DNA from: Delphinus delphis
Taxonomy: Eukaryota; Chordata; Mammalia; Artiodactyla; Delphinidae
Length of the DNA: 64,000 nt
NCBI RefSeq assembly: GCF_949987515.2
Contig: NC_082695.1
Span: 69,296,265 to 69,360,264, forward strand
Direction of reading: 5' to 3'
Shown: one piece after another, positions 11,961-22,706 of the stretch
Numbering within the stretch: the first letter of the stretch is position 1
Layout: each line of letters starts with the position of its first letter
Notes under the pieces: model-generated
Told to the model about the DNA's origin: nothing
The model's input: only the letters and a program-made list of their open reading frames with translations
Database searches by the model: none
Position numbers and translations under genes: made by a program

Positions 11961-12158
11961 GGGCTTCCCTGGTGGCACAGTGGTTGAGCGTCCGCCTGCC
12001 GATGCAGGGGACACGGGTTCGCGCCCCGGTCCGGGAAGATCCCACATGCGGCGGAGCAGCTGGGCCCGTGAGCCATGGCCACTGAGCCTGCGCATCCGGA
12101 GCCTGTGCTCCACAACGGGAGAGGCCACAACAGTGAGAGGCCCGTGTACCACAAAAAA
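11961..12158 (+). mobile_element. CHR-SINE, short cetacean form
   Basis: Same family as the copy 0.6 kb upstream, with a well-kept box B (GGGTTCGCGCCCC) and a short A-tail. It is flanked by AAAAATTGTGAACCT (from 11945) and AAAAATTGTGAATCT (from 12159), a 15-bp target-site duplication with one mismatch. It sits in the L1 3' UTR. Confidence 0.94.
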
Positions 12159-12258
12159 AAAAATTGTGAATCTCTATATTGTACACCTGTAACTTATACA
12201 ATATTGTTCAGCAACTATACCTCAATTAAGAAAATGAATAAGGTTTTTAAAAAAAGGT

Positions 12259-13314
12259 AGAGGTAATCCTATATTTGGGTAGTTTAATAAATCCTACCTA
12301 GAAGGAAAGAGGAATAGAGGAAGGCTAAAGCTCTAAAAGATAAAAAAGAAAAAAAAAAAAGTGGCACTCACTCATATTATCCAGGACAGGGGGATGTTGG
12401 CTCATCTTTCTGGCTTACACAGTGATGCATATTGTCTGTGCTCAATGGTCCCATTTCTGTACTGACCCGTCACACCCCCAGAGTGGCTCTGTCTGATGTT
12501 GATGTTCCACGTAATTGCTTATGTTAAGCAGGAGAACACCAAGGCCAGTTCCCACAGGTCAGGGTCTGTTTTTCTCTTTCTCATGATTAAGAGAACCACA
12601 GCCTCATAGCTCCACTGATAGAAAGACTAAACTATATAATTAGAGAATAAATCGATTCCCCCTCACTTGCAAGACTGGAGTCCACCCGGTCCACAGGCTT
12701 TGAGATCGAGCCCAGGAGAGCCACTCAATGAAGAAGCCACCAGAATTTCTTGGAAAATCAAAGTAATGGAGCCTCAGAATCAACTCCCATGTAGGAGAAT
12801 ACCCCTAAGAAGAGAGCTGGATTGCTGGTTAGAAGGGCTGCATGAGAACTTTGAAAATGAGGACGCGATGAACCCGCGGAGGGAGACCAGGACCGAAGAG
12901 AGCACACGTGGGCGCCATTTTTCTAATGAAGACCCAAGCACTGCAGAGTCCTCCCTTGTGTGGCTCACAGGGAAACCTGGCCTTAGCTAGTGGTTCAGCC
13001 TCTCATGCCACAGTAGTCTTACAAGAGTGCCTGATCCTTGGGTAAAGAAACAGTCCAGACTATACGCCAGAGTCTTGGTGTAGAGAGGCCTCAGACAGCA
13101 CAAGGTGGTCAAGAAAGGCCTGGTCTGTTCCGTTCCTGGGATTCCACACGCTCGGAGAGATAGGAAGGCAACATTAACTCCTCAGGGGGCACTTGTGGAG
13201 ACTCTGAAGGTAGGCAATGGAACCTACAGTAAAATAAGTGAAATCAAACCTCTTAATTGCCCCTGGAGGTTCCACATGGAACCATGCATTCCCACTGCCT
13301 TGTCTACTAACCTG
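12259..13314. other. Unassigned DNA with a 107-codon frame
   Basis: The block holds a simple A-rich run near 12345-12361 and otherwise unrecognised sequence. The plus-strand frame at 12667-12990 is charged (Glu/Arg rich) but matches no family I know. It contains a GGGCGCCATTTTTC stretch that weakly resembles a YY1 site. Confidence 0.3.
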
Positions 13315-13796
13315 GTCCTGGCCCCCGGTACCCCCCAGGCTGGGTTACTGCGACCTGTCCCTAACTGCGCTCCCTGCTTCCACTCTTCTCTCCCAAGCTT
13401 TCTTCTCCAGAGAGCACAGTCAGCAAGATCCTCTTAAAAGACCAATCAGATTGTGTCTCACACACACACATCCTCAAAAAAGGAAGAAGAAAAGAAAACA
13501 TCCCTACCAGTGGTTTTCCCAGCTCCCAAAGGAAAAAGTTGCAGAGCCTTTCCCATGGCCCTTGTGATCTGGCCCCTGGCTCTTTCCCTGGCCTCTTATC
13601 CCAACGCTCACATTTGCTCAGTGTTTTTCAGTCGCAGAATGCAGGGTGATAGGGTGCGGGGAGCCACCAGAAAATCATCCCAGGGTCCTCACCAACATGT
13701 GACATCATGGCAGAGAACAGAACGGTCAGCAAACTACAGGGAGTAAGGGCAAGGAGAGTTGAATTAATCACTTGCACTGCTGTGTCTGTGTGTGTC
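13315..13796 (+). repeat. L2 LINE, upstream piece
   Basis: CTGCGACCTGTCCCTAACTG, CTCCCTGCTTCCACTCTTCT, AAGACCAATCAGATTGTGTC and TGTGATCTGGCCCCTGGCTC follow the order of the L2 3' region. The part after about 13625 is too diverged to be sure of. The element continues beyond the MLT1 LTR that interrupts it. Confidence 0.75.
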
Positions 13797-14171
13797 TGCA
13801 TTAGTGTCCTAGGGCTGCCATGACAAAACACCACAAATTGGGTAACCTGATGCAACAAACATGTATTGCCTCACTATTCTAGAATCTAGAAGTGAAAGAC
13901 CAAGGTGTCATCAGGGCCACGCTCCTTCTGAAACCTGTACGGCTCCATCACAACATGACACTCTCCCCATGTGCACCTATGTCTCTGTGTCTCTTCCCTT
14001 CTTATAAGCACACCAGTCATTGTGATGCAGGGCCCACCCAGCAAAACTTCACCTTAACTTATCACGTCTGCAATGACCCTACTCCCAAATAAAGTCATAT
14101 TCTGAGGTTACTGGGGGTTAAGATTTCAACATACCTTTTGCGGGTGAGGAGACACAATTCAACCCATAACA
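13797..14171 (-). mobile_element. MLT1-type MaLR solo LTR, antisense
   Basis: This is the reverse complement of an MLT1 LTR. It opens TGCATTAGTGTCCTAGGGCT and contains CCAAATAAAGTCATATTCTG and GGGGGTTAAGATTTCAACAT. It closes with CCATAACA. The termini are TG...CA as expected for an LTR, with near-matching 5-bp flanks GTGTC and GTGTG. It has no internal retroviral genes. The host is the L2 on both sides. Confidence 0.85.
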
Positions 14172-14632
14172 GTGTGTGTTGTCCATCGGGTCAGGAAGTA
14201 AAATGTGCATCCTACTGTGTGTCACAGTCAAAACCATTTGAGAACTCAACCTTGACCCTCCCCACCCCTTCTTGGTTTTCGCACAACAAAACAAGCACGC
14301 TGTCACTGCAGGGCCTTTGCACCTGCCACTCTCGCAGTGTAGCCACGTGCTCACTTCCTTTGTTTATCCGGGACTCCACTGAAGTGTCAGCTCCCCAGAG
14401 AGGACTTTCCCCTCCACGTCACTTAGATAGCACCTTCCGTCACTCTCCATCCTTTAACCCTGTTCTACTTTTCTTCAGAGCACATAGCACTCGCTAACGG
14501 TCTTTTATAAACACATTTACTTTTTCCCCCCCTCCACTAAAACGTAAGCATCATGTGGGGAGAAACTGTGTCTGTATCCCCAGCCCTCGAACAGCAGGCC
14601 CTCAAATAAGTGACATTAAACGAATGAATCTG
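14172..14632 (+). repeat. L2 LINE, downstream piece to 3' end
   Basis: The L2 text resumes after the LTR: GCAGGGCCTTTGCACCTGCC, AGAGAGGACTTTCCCCTCCA, CGTCACTCTCCATCCTTTAA, then the tail block with AAAACGTAAGCATCATGTGG and TGTATCCCCAGCCCTCGAAC. It ends in an AATGAAT-type 3' terminus. Together with the piece before the LTR this is roughly 0.9 kb of one L2 copy. Confidence 0.88.
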
Positions 14633-14863
14633 TATCTGTTGTGAAAATAAATGAAGACCAATCAAATGAGAACAAGATAAGGCTATTTTTTCAGCACTTG
14701 CCATTGCAAAAGAGTCAGGCACCATCCCAGGTGTTCGGCAGAAACTCAGGCAGGCAGAGGAGTGGGAAAGCTTTATAGGAGAAACAAGGGAAAGATACAG
14801 GTGTACCCTGACTGCAGACACTTAGCGTGGGGAAGCTGTAGGTAGGTCAACTAAGAAGGAAGG

Positions 14864-15175
14864 GGGCTTCCCTGTTGGCGCAGTGGTTAATAATCCGCCT
14901 GCCAGGGACACGGGTTCAAGGCCTGGTCCGGGAAGATCCCACATGCCGCAGAACAACTAAGCCCATGCACCACAACTACTGAGCCCACGTGTCACAGCTA
15001 CTGAAGCCCATGTGCCTAGAGCCCGTGCTCTGCAACAAGAGAAGCCACTACAATGAGAAGCCCGCGCACCGCAATGAAGAGTAGCCCCCACTCGCCGTAA
15101 CTAGAGAAAGCCCATGGGTAGCAACGAAGCCCAACGCAGCCATAAATAAATAAATAAATAAATAAATAAAATTTA
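14864..15175 (+). mobile_element. CHR-SINE, long form
   Basis: The head is GGGCTTCCCTGTTGGCGCAG. A short part of the tRNA-like region is deleted (GCCTGCCAGGGACACGGG lacks the usual GATGCAGG). It keeps the longer body with repeated CACAACTACTGAGCC-like units and ends in (AAAT)n. The 12-bp target-site duplication TAAGAAGGAAGG (14852-14863 and 15176-15187) is perfect. Confidence 0.95.
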
Positions 15176-15187
15176 TAAGAAGGAAGG

Positions 15188-16526
15188 AATCCCATGTGAT
15201 TGTTTAGGGGTGCATATTTGGCTTTCTCTCTTTAGTCCTAAATTGTAATCGGGGACAGAAATTAAGGGCTCTGTCAGTAATTAATCAAGTCCTGGCTGTT
15301 TAGGGCTGATTGTATAGAAGTTATTGTTTCACTTTCTGGCCTGATTGCTAGAGGTAATGGTCTGACTTCCTACTAGTGTGACTTGCAGACAGCAGGTTGG
15401 CTTCCTGGCTGGTTAGTGCGGATTATAGGTCAGAGCTCTATTTTTATATACAGTCCGGCCATTCTCCACTAGTATGTTCATTCTCTCACTATAAAGAGAA
15501 TTTTAAATGTATAGCAAAAGAAGTGGGTGGGCTATACCTGGAGGTAGGAGGTGAAGAAGGACTCTCTTTTATTTTATACTTGTAAAATGCATTGTCTATA
15601 TTTTTACAATAAGCTTGTATTCCTTTTAATTGTGAAAAATTTAATCAAAGAGTAAAATCAGGCAAAGGCAACTGCAAGCCACACTGCCTCATCTGATGTT
15701 TGCAAGTCCATATAGTGAAACTATTTGCTTAGTTACTGACGCTCCTGTATTCTTGGTTTCTATTTTCTTATTTTTCTGAAAATAAGTTAAACATTGTAAA
15801 AAAATGTGTTCAAACCTCCTTTGGGAATTTCAGTTCATGTGTTCTGAGTGAACTTCTGGTGATCCTTCATTTTCAACTGAACCCTTAACAACTCAAATTT
15901 TCATTCAACATTCAACTTCCCTAAAAAGTGAGGGAAGTGTGATGATTGCCAGAATGCCAAGAATTCAAATTTGACTCGTTTGACTTGAAAGCTCTGCTTT
16001 CCTAGAGACAGAGCGCCATCTAGTGGAACTGTAGGGTATTTTCAGTGATGACAAGGTTGACGTTGCAGTTTTACAACTCTCAGCGGACTGTAAAAGCCCA
16101 GAAACCAAAACACTCCGTTCACCAAGCGTTCTGGCTGTGGGAGGCTTCACTGTATTCATTTCCTCTGGCTCTGGCTCTTGTCAAGGAAAATAACCCATGT
16201 GGATCACTTACTAGTATGTTCTGTGAACACATTTGTTTCCAATGTAACTGCCAAGGAACTCACTGTACCTTGTACACAACTTCTTACAGGACTTGATCTA
16301 ACATGCTGTGATTATCTGCACCTTTGTCAGGTACCAGAGCCCAAAGACACATCTCTACACCCCTAGGCCCAGCTGAGTCCTTGTCACACAGAAGATGTTC
16401 AGTGTTTTGAAGGAATGGCAGATGCTCCCCACCCCCACCCCGGCAGAGATGAGAAAGAAATTCACTGAATTCATTCATAAGACATTCATACACAGTTGTC
16501 GAGAATACAGTGCTTTGTAAAAAAAA
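15188..16526. other. Unassigned DNA with a CTCF-like site
   Basis: No repeat was recognised in this 1.3 kb, which makes it one of the longer clean single-copy stretches. The CTCF-like motif inside is listed separately. No coding exon is supported. Confidence 0.4.
16012..16026 (-). promoter_or_regulatory. Candidate CTCF binding site
   Basis: AGCGCCATCTAGTGG on the plus strand matches the reverse complement of the CTCF core consensus (GCCMYCTRSTGG) at every core position. CTCF is the zinc-finger protein that anchors chromatin loops. The site lies in repeat-free sequence, not in a SINE. The motif match is seen directly. Occupancy is inference. Confidence 0.6.
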
Positions 16527-16561
16527 ATATATACATATATATATACGTGCGTGCATGTGTA

Positions 16562-16593
<32 letters not shown>
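16527..16593. repeat. Compound (TA)n/(TG)n microsatellite
   Basis: Alternating TA and CATA units run into TGTGTG and back to (TA)n. It is likely length-polymorphic. Confidence 0.95.
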
Positions 16594-16594
<1 letters not shown>

Positions 16595-17164
16595 GCTCTC
16601 AGCGTGGAGAGGAAAAAAGTACACAAAGAACCATTTTCAAACCAGAAATAGTACATTCAGAGAAATGGTACAGAGGGCAATATTTCAGAGGGGTGAGAAA
16701 TTACTTTCTGTCGGGATGATTCCTCACATTCCAAATTCACTGAAGAGCAGACCCTAAAAACCACTCAGATCAAGACATCACTGTAACAGATACAGGTATT
16801 CTGCTTGTAAAACCACTGTCCTCACAGGAGTGTACCTAATGTACTACCAACGAAAGCTTTGCCTCGAGGTTTTTGTTAGAATTATACAGTTAGAATTATA
16901 ATTAGTTTTTACTATAAAGCCTACTGCAAAAATAAAGCCCTCACATTGATATAAAACCTGAACTCTTCAATAACATAGAGCAGATGTTCAGTCTATGCTC
17001 AGGGCTGGATGAAGCCCTGCTCACCCAAGGCAGGCTTCCCTGGAAGTTATTACACTTCTGAGGAACCAGCTAGGGTGTCAGGAGCGAAACATCCTTTGCT
17101 TCCCTTTCTATCCCTCAATTCACGGATCTACACTTTGATGATGTCGGTGGACATTTTTTAAAAC
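16594..17164. other. Unassigned DNA
   Basis: No repeat family or exon was recognised. Confidence 0.4.
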
Positions 17165-17375
17165 ACATTAAACAACTACTGTGATAAACACTTTCATTTG
17201 ATTACTTTCTATCATCCTCGTACACCCTGTGAAGGAGGAATTAATTTCTCCCATTTTATGAATGAAGACACAAAGCCTCAGAGTAAGAATCACTCGAGGA
17301 GAAATAACTAGGGAGTCTCAGGATTTCAACCCCTGTCTCTTAACCTCAAGCCTAAGGCTCTTTGCACAAACAAAG
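17165..17375 (-). repeat. MIR SINE, antisense
   Basis: The run from CTACTGTGATAAACACTTTC through CTCCCATTTTATGAATGAAG, ACACAAAGCCTCAGAGTAAG and GATTTCAACCCCTGTCTCTT is the reverse complement of MIR core and head, considerably diverged. Confidence 0.75.
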
Positions 17376-17596
17376 CTGCCTCCAAGGCTGCTTGATTTCT
17401 GCAGCAAGGTCACCCAGTAACCACCACTCCTGCCATTTATACGTATAGACTAAGTAGCTCTGTAAGCTTAGAGAGGTCATTTCAGCCCACTCTGCTCCAG
17501 TCTACTCAACTGCAATAAAGGTGAGAAAATTACACCAGTCTGGCCTACTTCCCAAGTTGCTCCAAGAGCACAGTCAGATGCAGGAGGCATAAGTAT
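17376..17596. other. Unassigned spacer between MIRs
   Basis: There is no recognised content. Part may be another very old MIR (CAGCCCACTCTGCTCCAGTC). Confidence 0.3.
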
Positions 17597-17845
17597 GTTG
17601 CTTACAAGTACGGACCCCGGGGCCAGCTGCCTGGGTGTAAATCCCACACACACGACTTATTAACCGCACAGCCTCGATCAGGCTGCTTCATCTCTCTCAA
17701 CTTCAGTTTCTTCACCTGCAACATGAGAATAATGAGGAAACCTACCTCCTAAGACTATTCCGAGAATTAAATAAAATAATTTAGATGAACTCCTTCGTAG
17801 AGTGCATGGAACCCAGCACTTGCAGAGGTTGTTATTAACAAATGC
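17597..17845 (+). repeat. MIR SINE
   Basis: The order is ACGGACCCCGGGGCCAGCTG, CCTGGGTGTAAATCCCACAC, AACTTCAGTTTCTTCACCTG, then AAATAAAATAATTTAGATGA and the tail motif GAACCCAGCACTTGCAGAGG. It is a nearly full-length MIR. Confidence 0.88.
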
Positions 17846-18029
17846 ATCTAAAAGCACTTGGAAAAGAAGACGACTTCTTACAAGTATGGGATTATTATTA
17901 TTGTCTATTCTAAGCCAAGATGATAGGCCTGCCTGGCCCTACCCTAAATTTTAACTTTTTTTCATTTATGTTTCACAAAATTATTCTAAAAATATCAAGT
18001 GTTTTTGAGTACTGGAGACTCAAGCAGGG

Positions 18030-18455
18030 GACAACAGATGAACTCTCTGAGGAAGCCTGTATGTGTTAGAACTCCTGCAGAAAGAGACAACAGCCTCGGT
18101 GTTAAATTTTAATGAAGGGCTTTTTACAAAACAGGGCGGGGCTCAGAGAACCTCCCTGTGATGGTGAGAGGCACCAGGAGTCCAGAGGCTGAAAGTTTTG
18201 GTCCCCCTCTGCCTCAGTAAATGTAGAGACAGTGGTTGTTACCAGATCTGAGGAGAATTGGGGCCACCCCCGGCAAGGGTGCAGCCACCGGGGGAGAGAG
18301 AGGGGCCCACAGCCAAACCGGAATGGAAACTGAAGGCCAGGAAGCCCAGGATGCAATCCAAAGAGGGCAAGCCTCCCTGAGCCGGCACAGGATAGAGGAC
18401 GGATGAGCAGAGATCTAGCGCAGCAGCAGGAGAGCGGCAGCACGCAGCCCTAAAG
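18030..18455. other. GC-richer unassigned block, possibly an old LTR
   Basis: The block is clearly more GC-rich than its neighbours and holds GGGCGGGGCTCAGAGAACCT and CCGGGGGAGAGAGAGGGGCC. The antisense frame of 113 codons through it is low in complexity and has no known domain. The segment AATGAAGGGCTTTTTACAAA recalls LTR sequences, but I cannot name a family. Confidence 0.35.
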
Positions 18456-18519
18456 GAGGACTAATCCTAAAATATACTTGGTCAAGTACAGAGTGACCCC
18501 CGTGAGCACAGAGGCCAGT

Positions 18520-18750
18520 CCTAACCTATTACCGAAGCGAGACAGCCTACTTTCAAATCCCAGCTCTACCACTTATTAGTCATGACTTATCTTCTCTGTG
18601 CTGCAGTCTCATCTGTAAAATTGGGATCATAGTAATACCCTCTAGGGTGGTTGTAGGAATTAAGTGAGCTACTATTTAAAGTATTCAGAGCAGTCCAGGA
18701 CACTTAGTCAGCACTGGATGAATTTTAGTTAATACTACTATATTATTATT
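18520..18750 (+). repeat. MIR SINE
   Basis: AAATCCCAGCTCTACCACTT, GCAGTCTCATCTGTAAAATT, TAGGGTGGTTGTAGGAATTA and AGTCAGCACTGGATGAATTT are MIR core and tail markers in the right order. Confidence 0.88.
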
Positions 18751-20335
18751 ATCCCTTGACCCTGGGGTGGGATTATGGGTATTTGTGCAGGCTTACATCA
18801 TACATAAGTGAACCCTTTGGGTACTAAGAAAAGCACAGGGTCATGATTTTTATATGCCACAGACACCAACAAACACACTGGCCCCCCACTGTACTCTGGG
18901 GGGAGGTGGACTTAATATGTATAAACACAACCTACTGTCAGTTAATCATCAAAACCCATCTTGGGGATCAGGCACATTTTGTAGACTTCCTTCAGTCTGT
19001 GTTTCCCCTACTGGAGAAAGAAAAGGCAGTGCACTCAAAGGTTACACCTCTCCATGTGTCTTCTCAGGAAGTCCACCAAACACAGGAACATATATCAACA
19101 CACATCCCCGACCATTTTTCCTTCTGAAGCAGCAAACATGACATTTTCCAAATGGGCTTCCACTTGCTATTTTCCTTTGCTTCAGACCAAAATTGCTTTA
19201 TTTCAATTTTTGCAGATGGTGTCAAGCTTCCCATTAGCAAAACCAGGTGGAATTTGAAGCCGGTAAGCAACAGCAGAGGAGCTGAGTCCCCGGAAGTTCA
19301 GCCCAACGTTGCCCTTGTCTGCTGTCCAGACTCTGAACAGCTGGTGGCTGGGCAAGTGTCCAATCCACAGGGCACCTGAGAATATAAGCACACGTTTGGA
19401 CACAGGGGAGGTTTGTTTGTTTTTTTCTTTTAAGTAGAGGAGATAAAACAGAAGAATAACTAGAGGAAAAAAAGAGTATGAATGAACTCCTTCGAGAGGC
19501 GTCTCGAGAGAGGATCAAAGCAGCAAACTATTTGTCAGCGGAAACACCAGGTGGACTTCAAAACTATCAAACTTAAATCACAGCAAGGTTCTCAGAACAT
19601 AAAGCACCCGATTCTCTTGCTTCAGACACATTTACCTCGGACCTCAGAGGTACGAATCAGCCTCACCTCTTCAAGATAAATCATCCCTACCTCATGCACA
19701 GCTACAAAGCATCCCATCCAGATGACTACCATTCCACCAAGAAATGCTCATTTTAATTAAACTTCACTTGATAATCTCGAGCCTAAAGGGCTTTTGTGGG
19801 TTGGGTTTGGTTTGCCCCCAGCATCAAATACGTGTTGCCCTGGGAAAGCCATGGCTGTGTAGGGTGTGTCTTTACTTAGATTCAGACTATGGATATCGCA
19901 AACTTGTGGGACAGTTAAACATTTTAGAGGTTTTACAATTATCATCCTACTGGTTTCTCACAAACACCATGTAAAGTAAATGGGACTCATTTTTATTTAT
20001 TCCATCTTGCCCACCAGAAAACCAAGGCTCAGTTTTCAGTGTTAGTGACAGTCTTAGAAAGTCTTAGATAAAGCATTACGGCTGTTTCCAATACACACAA
20101 TGTTAAGAGAAACTGTGTAGAACATGTAAGCCAAATACTACAGAGGGAAGGGAAGTCTCCCAGCTGTTCCAGAAGGGCGAAGTTGAGTACAAGAACGTAT
20201 GCAGCATTGAAATGAAGTTGCTGCGTAAGACTATCATTTCAGTGAAAGAGCCTAGCAACTCCGACCCTCCACGAACTCATTGAAGGCTGAGGGCCCACGT
20301 GAACACTTGTTAACAGAAGAAGGGGAGGCCCTGAG
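18751..20335. other. Unassigned DNA
   Basis: There are many overlapping short frames on both strands at 18.8-19.7 kb and none looks coding. No transposon was recognised. A weak antisense MIR-like piece may lie near 19990-20040. Confidence 0.35.
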
Positions 20336-20890
20336 AGAGACGTTTCTCTACCCCCAGAAGGTGAGTGAAAAGAACAGGGATTAAAGCAGAGTTAGTGCAC
20401 TGCTGAGAACAAAATCTCAAAATTCTCCGATGCGGAGTTCAGAGAAGGCCCAAGACTAAGGTGAGTCCCAGGTTCCCTCGGGATCCAAAAAGGCTAACGG
20501 GGCTTCCCAGCCTCTGTCACTGAGAAACGAAAGAGGACTTGGAGAGAGGAGATGGCCTTGGGGGGTACTTCAACACTGTGGAGGGCAATCAACTCCCTCC
20601 TAAGAAGGTGAGTGGGCTTTTGAATGCCTCCCAACCCCCCTCTTATAAGATTATGGGCAGGGAGAAGGGTCTTCTAAACCCCTCACCACTGAGTTAGGGC
20701 TGGTAGTTACCTGGAAGCTGGTGAGTCAGCAGTAGAGAGTTCAGGAAAGATATGGCCAGTCGTTCAGCGAAAAAGGGCCAGGAAAGGGAGGCCCAGGGGA
20801 TGCCTTCAGTCTTGCCATCTCTACTAACAAGGAGAGCGCCCAGCTGTAGGTAATGTGGTCAGTACTGAAGTGGCTTAAGCTGTTTGGCCA
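20336..20890. other. Block with four consensus 5' splice-site motifs
   Basis: GTGAGT occurs at 20361, 20461, 20608 and 20721, each preceded by AAG or CTG, in otherwise unassigned sequence. The surroundings of the first and third copies also look alike (AGAAGGTGAGTG). This could be a degenerate tandem duplication or exon ends of an unannotated non-coding transcript. No frame is maintained. Confidence 0.35.
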
Positions 20891-21218
20891 ACACTCCCCA
20901 AGAGGACCATCTACTGGCAGCTCTAGCTAAGTAATTTGGGGGGGTCCAGTGCAAAATGGAAATGTGAGGCCCTGGCCAGGAACAGAAAATTAATCTCCCC
21001 TCTCCATGGGCCGACCACCCCGACTGGTGGTAGAGGGCAAATGCCAAGGCATTGCAACCTTCCTGCCAGGTTGAGATTGGTACTTGGATTGGGGGTGGGC
21101 AAGAGACCTCCTGGGTTGCCTACGGAATATACTGGAACAGATGTCTCCTTATTTTTCCCCAAGACACAGCAGGGCATTGCACCACTCCAAGCCTCCCATG
21201 CCCAAGTGCCCGCACAGA

Positions 21219-21252
<34 letters not shown>

Positions 21253-22353
21253 CATGTTTCTGAAGGCAACAGCAGTTGCAGGACGAGGATGGGGAGGCCA
21301 GGCAGGGCCCAGTGCATGGAGAAGTGGGGAATGGGTCTCCAAGAGAGGTGAGGAGACAGTAAGATATAGGTCTGTGCAGGGGCCAAGGCTCTAAGCCTGA
21401 CACATGCTCCACTAGCCCATCTGATCTCACGTCCAAAACACAAATCCAAAGATAAAATTATTAATAATTTCAAGATGGTACCCTGTGGATGTTACACACC
21501 AAGTATGGGGCCCTTCTGAGCACAGGCCCGGTACAACTGCACTGGTCAGACGTCCACGAAGCAGGCCCTTCCTGCTGGGCGAGCGGAAGCCAGCAGCAAC
21601 AGGCTGCAAGCTGGGGGCCCACAGTGGGGATTGCAAGCTGGGAAGGAAGAAGCTAAGCTTCACTCAGATCTCTCACACCAGGGGGGTTTACAAGGGGAGG
21701 CTGTCTTGGAGACTTTCAAGAACCAAAGGATGCCCCCTGAGAGAACCAGTGGGATTTGACAGCTGGGCAGACAGCTGAGATGGAGCCACACAACAGAGAG
21801 AAGAAGTGACCTTGCCATCTCTGATGTGAGGTTGCCCACATAAGAGAACAGCAATCCCAAACGCCACGTTGAAGGCAGCCCTTTCTCCACCAGCAATTAT
21901 GCAAGAAGATGGCCCTTTTCCACCGAGCACCTCAACACCGAGACACCAGAGGGAAAAGCCAGGGCAAAGGGATTGGTGAGAGAGCAGACTACACTCCTAG
22001 TTTCCAGTCTTTGCTGGATTTGGAGGGAAATGAGAGAAAATGGAGAGGCCCTGAAATGAACAGGTGATCGAGGTTTTAAAAAGAACAGAAAAAATGTTAA
22101 GAACAGGAACGAGACCATTTTAATTTCCAAAAGAAACTGAAAAATTAGGGAATCAGCCCAAACTGTCATTAAGGATGTCAGCTTCCCAGCAGGAAAGAGA
22201 AGCTTGACCGACACAATTTGATATTGGAAAGATAAAGTCATTGTGTGTTTATACCTGAGAAGTTCAAACTGTTCAATCAAAACAATTATACACAACCTCA
22301 GTGATTTGCTCCAAGAACTGCAACAGAAATCCTGCCCTTACTTCTGAAAGGGC
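20891..22353. other. Unassigned GC-richer DNA around a (CA)n
   Basis: Several frames of 95-152 codons overlap on both strands here. They exist because the (CA)n tract and its GC-rich flank lack stop codons. The frames have no domain and contradict each other. No transposon was recognised. Confidence 0.4.
21219..21251. repeat. (CA)n microsatellite
   Basis: About sixteen uninterrupted AC units. Likely polymorphic. Confidence 0.97.
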
Positions 22354-22706
22354 TTTTTTTTTTTTTTGAAGCACAGTTGACTTACAATTTTATATTCGTT
22401 TCAGGTGTACAACATATTGATTCAATATGTTTATATATTACGAACCATGCAAAGATACTACAATATTATTGACTGTTTCCCCTGTGCTGTACATGATATC
22501 CCCATGACTTATTTATATTATAACTGGAAGTTGGTACCTCTTAATCCCCTCCACCTATTTTGCCTATCCCCCCCACCCCTTCCCCTCTGGCAACCACTAG
22601 TTTGTTCTCTGTATCTGTGAGTCTGTTTCTGTTTTGTTATATTTGTTCATTTTGCTTTTTAGATTCCACCTATAAGTGCAAACACAGAGTATCTGTCTTT
22701 AACAGA
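22354..22706 (-). mobile_element. 5'-truncated L1 3' end, antisense
   Basis: A poly(T) run opens the element, followed by GAAGCACAGTTGACTTACAA, TTCAGGTGTACAACATATTG and CTGTGCTGTACATGATATCC. CTGTATCTGTGAGTCTGTTT and TAGATTCCACCTATAAGTGC follow, which is the reverse complement of an L1 3' UTR running into the end of ORF2. Confidence 0.9.

Larger units (their letters stand above)
11021..12258 (+). mobile_element. 5'-truncated L1 interrupted by two CHR-SINEs
   Basis: The L1 text starts around TGCTGACAAGGATGTGGAGA and covers the ORF2 tail (GACTCAGCAATTCCACTCCT, CAACAGATGAATGGATAAAG, GGAATACTACTCAGCCATAA). It then enters a 3' UTR with CACCTGTAACTTATACAATA. Two younger SINEs, listed separately, split it into three pieces. 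It is older than the 23.9 kb copy, judging by sequence drift and by its role as host. Confidence 0.88.

Noticed and set aside
12667..12990. 107-codon charged frame as a gene
   Set aside because: No start context, no splice pair at plausible places, and no recognisable family. Length is compatible with chance.
20923..21394. Overlapping frames of 139 and 152 codons on opposite strands
   Set aside because: They are kept open by the (CA)n tract and a GC-rich flank, and both strands cannot plausibly code here.
21897..22295. 132-codon antisense frame
   Set aside because: Purine-rich plus strand gives an F/L/S-rich antisense frame. No signal peptide, domain or splice context supports it.
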